Below, piece by piece: positions 39,257 through 39,413 of a stretch of DNA of 39,413 nt. Origin of the DNA: JAVXNW01 sp036645575 (GTDB lineage: Bacteria > Bacillota > Clostridia > Christensenellales > Aristaeellaceae); contig JAVXNW010000007.1 in assembly GCA_036645575.1 (NCBI GenBank), positions 1 through 39,413 of the forward strand. Direction: 5' to 3'. How positions within the stretch are numbered: position 1 is the first letter of the stretch; every line of letters starts with the position of its first letter. The notes beneath the pieces are model-generated. The model saw nothing but the letters and a program-made list of their open reading frames with translations. It had not been told where the DNA came from and did not search any database. Made by a program: the position numbers and the translations under genes.

Positions 39257-39413
39257 GCATGTGGTCAAGGCTTCAAGCCTTGCAAAGTAAAGCCGCGCTC
39301 ACGCGGGTTATTGAACGCGGAGGAGGGGCTGCTCGCCAGCCCGGCACTGCGGTGCCGTGCTGCGCACGACGCTGCGGCGTCGTGCTACGCTCACGCGGGT
39401 TATTGAACGCGGA
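39257..39413. repeat. Cluster of GC-rich palindromes and a 26-bp direct repeat at the right edge
   Basis: CGCTCACGCGGGTTATTGAA followed by CGCGGA occurs at 39296-39321 and again at 39388-39413. Between them are hairpins with TGCG or TGC loops: CGGCAC-TGCG-GTGCCG and GCACGACGC-TGCG-GCGTCGTGC. Upstream is the palindrome AAGGCTT-C-AAGCCTT. No gene is visible in 39172-39413. It is a REP-like or extragenic palindrome cluster upstream of the phage-type genes. Confidence 0.8.

Overview
The window looks like a chromosomal segment of a G+C-rich, spore-forming Clostridia-type Firmicute. The evidence is a tig-clpP-clpX-lonB cluster (lonB is a sporulation-associated Lon), Rex, YitT and VanW-type proteins, strong Shine-Dalgarno sequences that often precede TTG or GTG starts, consensus SigA promoters, and a SigE/SigK-regulon-like pair of small surface genes at the left end. 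No 16S gene is present, so a closer placement is not supported.

Left part (1-10.9 kb). Two minus-strand genes of exosporium or surface type lie at the edge, the first cut by the window. A perfect SigA promoter (TTGACA-17-TATAAT) then drives a tightly packed plus-strand operon. It holds a possible 39-residue leader ORF, a REC-GGDEF-EAL-PAS-REC-GGDEF-PAS cyclic-di-GMP enzyme, two paralogous multi-PAS hybrid histidine kinases, and a free Hpt protein. Together they make a plausible multistep phosphorelay coupled to c-di-GMP turnover.

Middle (11-24.6 kb). This holds a secreted C69 dipeptidase, a YitT membrane protein, and a minus-strand proteostasis cluster (tig, clpP, clpX, lonB) in which the lonB ribosome-binding site is buried in a long hairpin. 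It is followed by a purA-purB-rex-vanW-like run, which ties purine synthesis to the redox repressor gene.

25.0-27.1 kb is the most interesting locus. Two overlapping plus-strand genes encode a radical-SAM/helix-hairpin-helix protein and its DUF4130 partner, a conserved but functionally undefined pair predicted to act in DNA repair or modification. Between the -10 box and the start codon lies a perfect match to the Bacillus-type LexA operator (CGAACAGGCGTTCG), so the pair is probably part of the SOS regulon.

27.1-33.8 kb. An inositol-monophosphatase-like gene is followed by an A+T-rich island with a truncated REP-associated tyrosine transposase that carries REP-like palindromes inside its own coding sequence. 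Then come tandem strong hairpins, a secreted SH3/peptidoglycan-binding protein, queT with a probable preQ1-I riboswitch and terminator, asnS and dnaX. Three copies of a small inverted-repeat element lie at the 3' ends of genes here; one supplies the dnaX stop codon.

33.8-39.4 kb. A complete polar amino-acid ABC transporter operon (binding protein, permease, ATPase) has its own promoter and terminator. It is followed by three minus-strand genes that look like the adaptor/tail part of a short-tailed prophage, and a terminal stretch of GC-rich palindromes and direct repeats.
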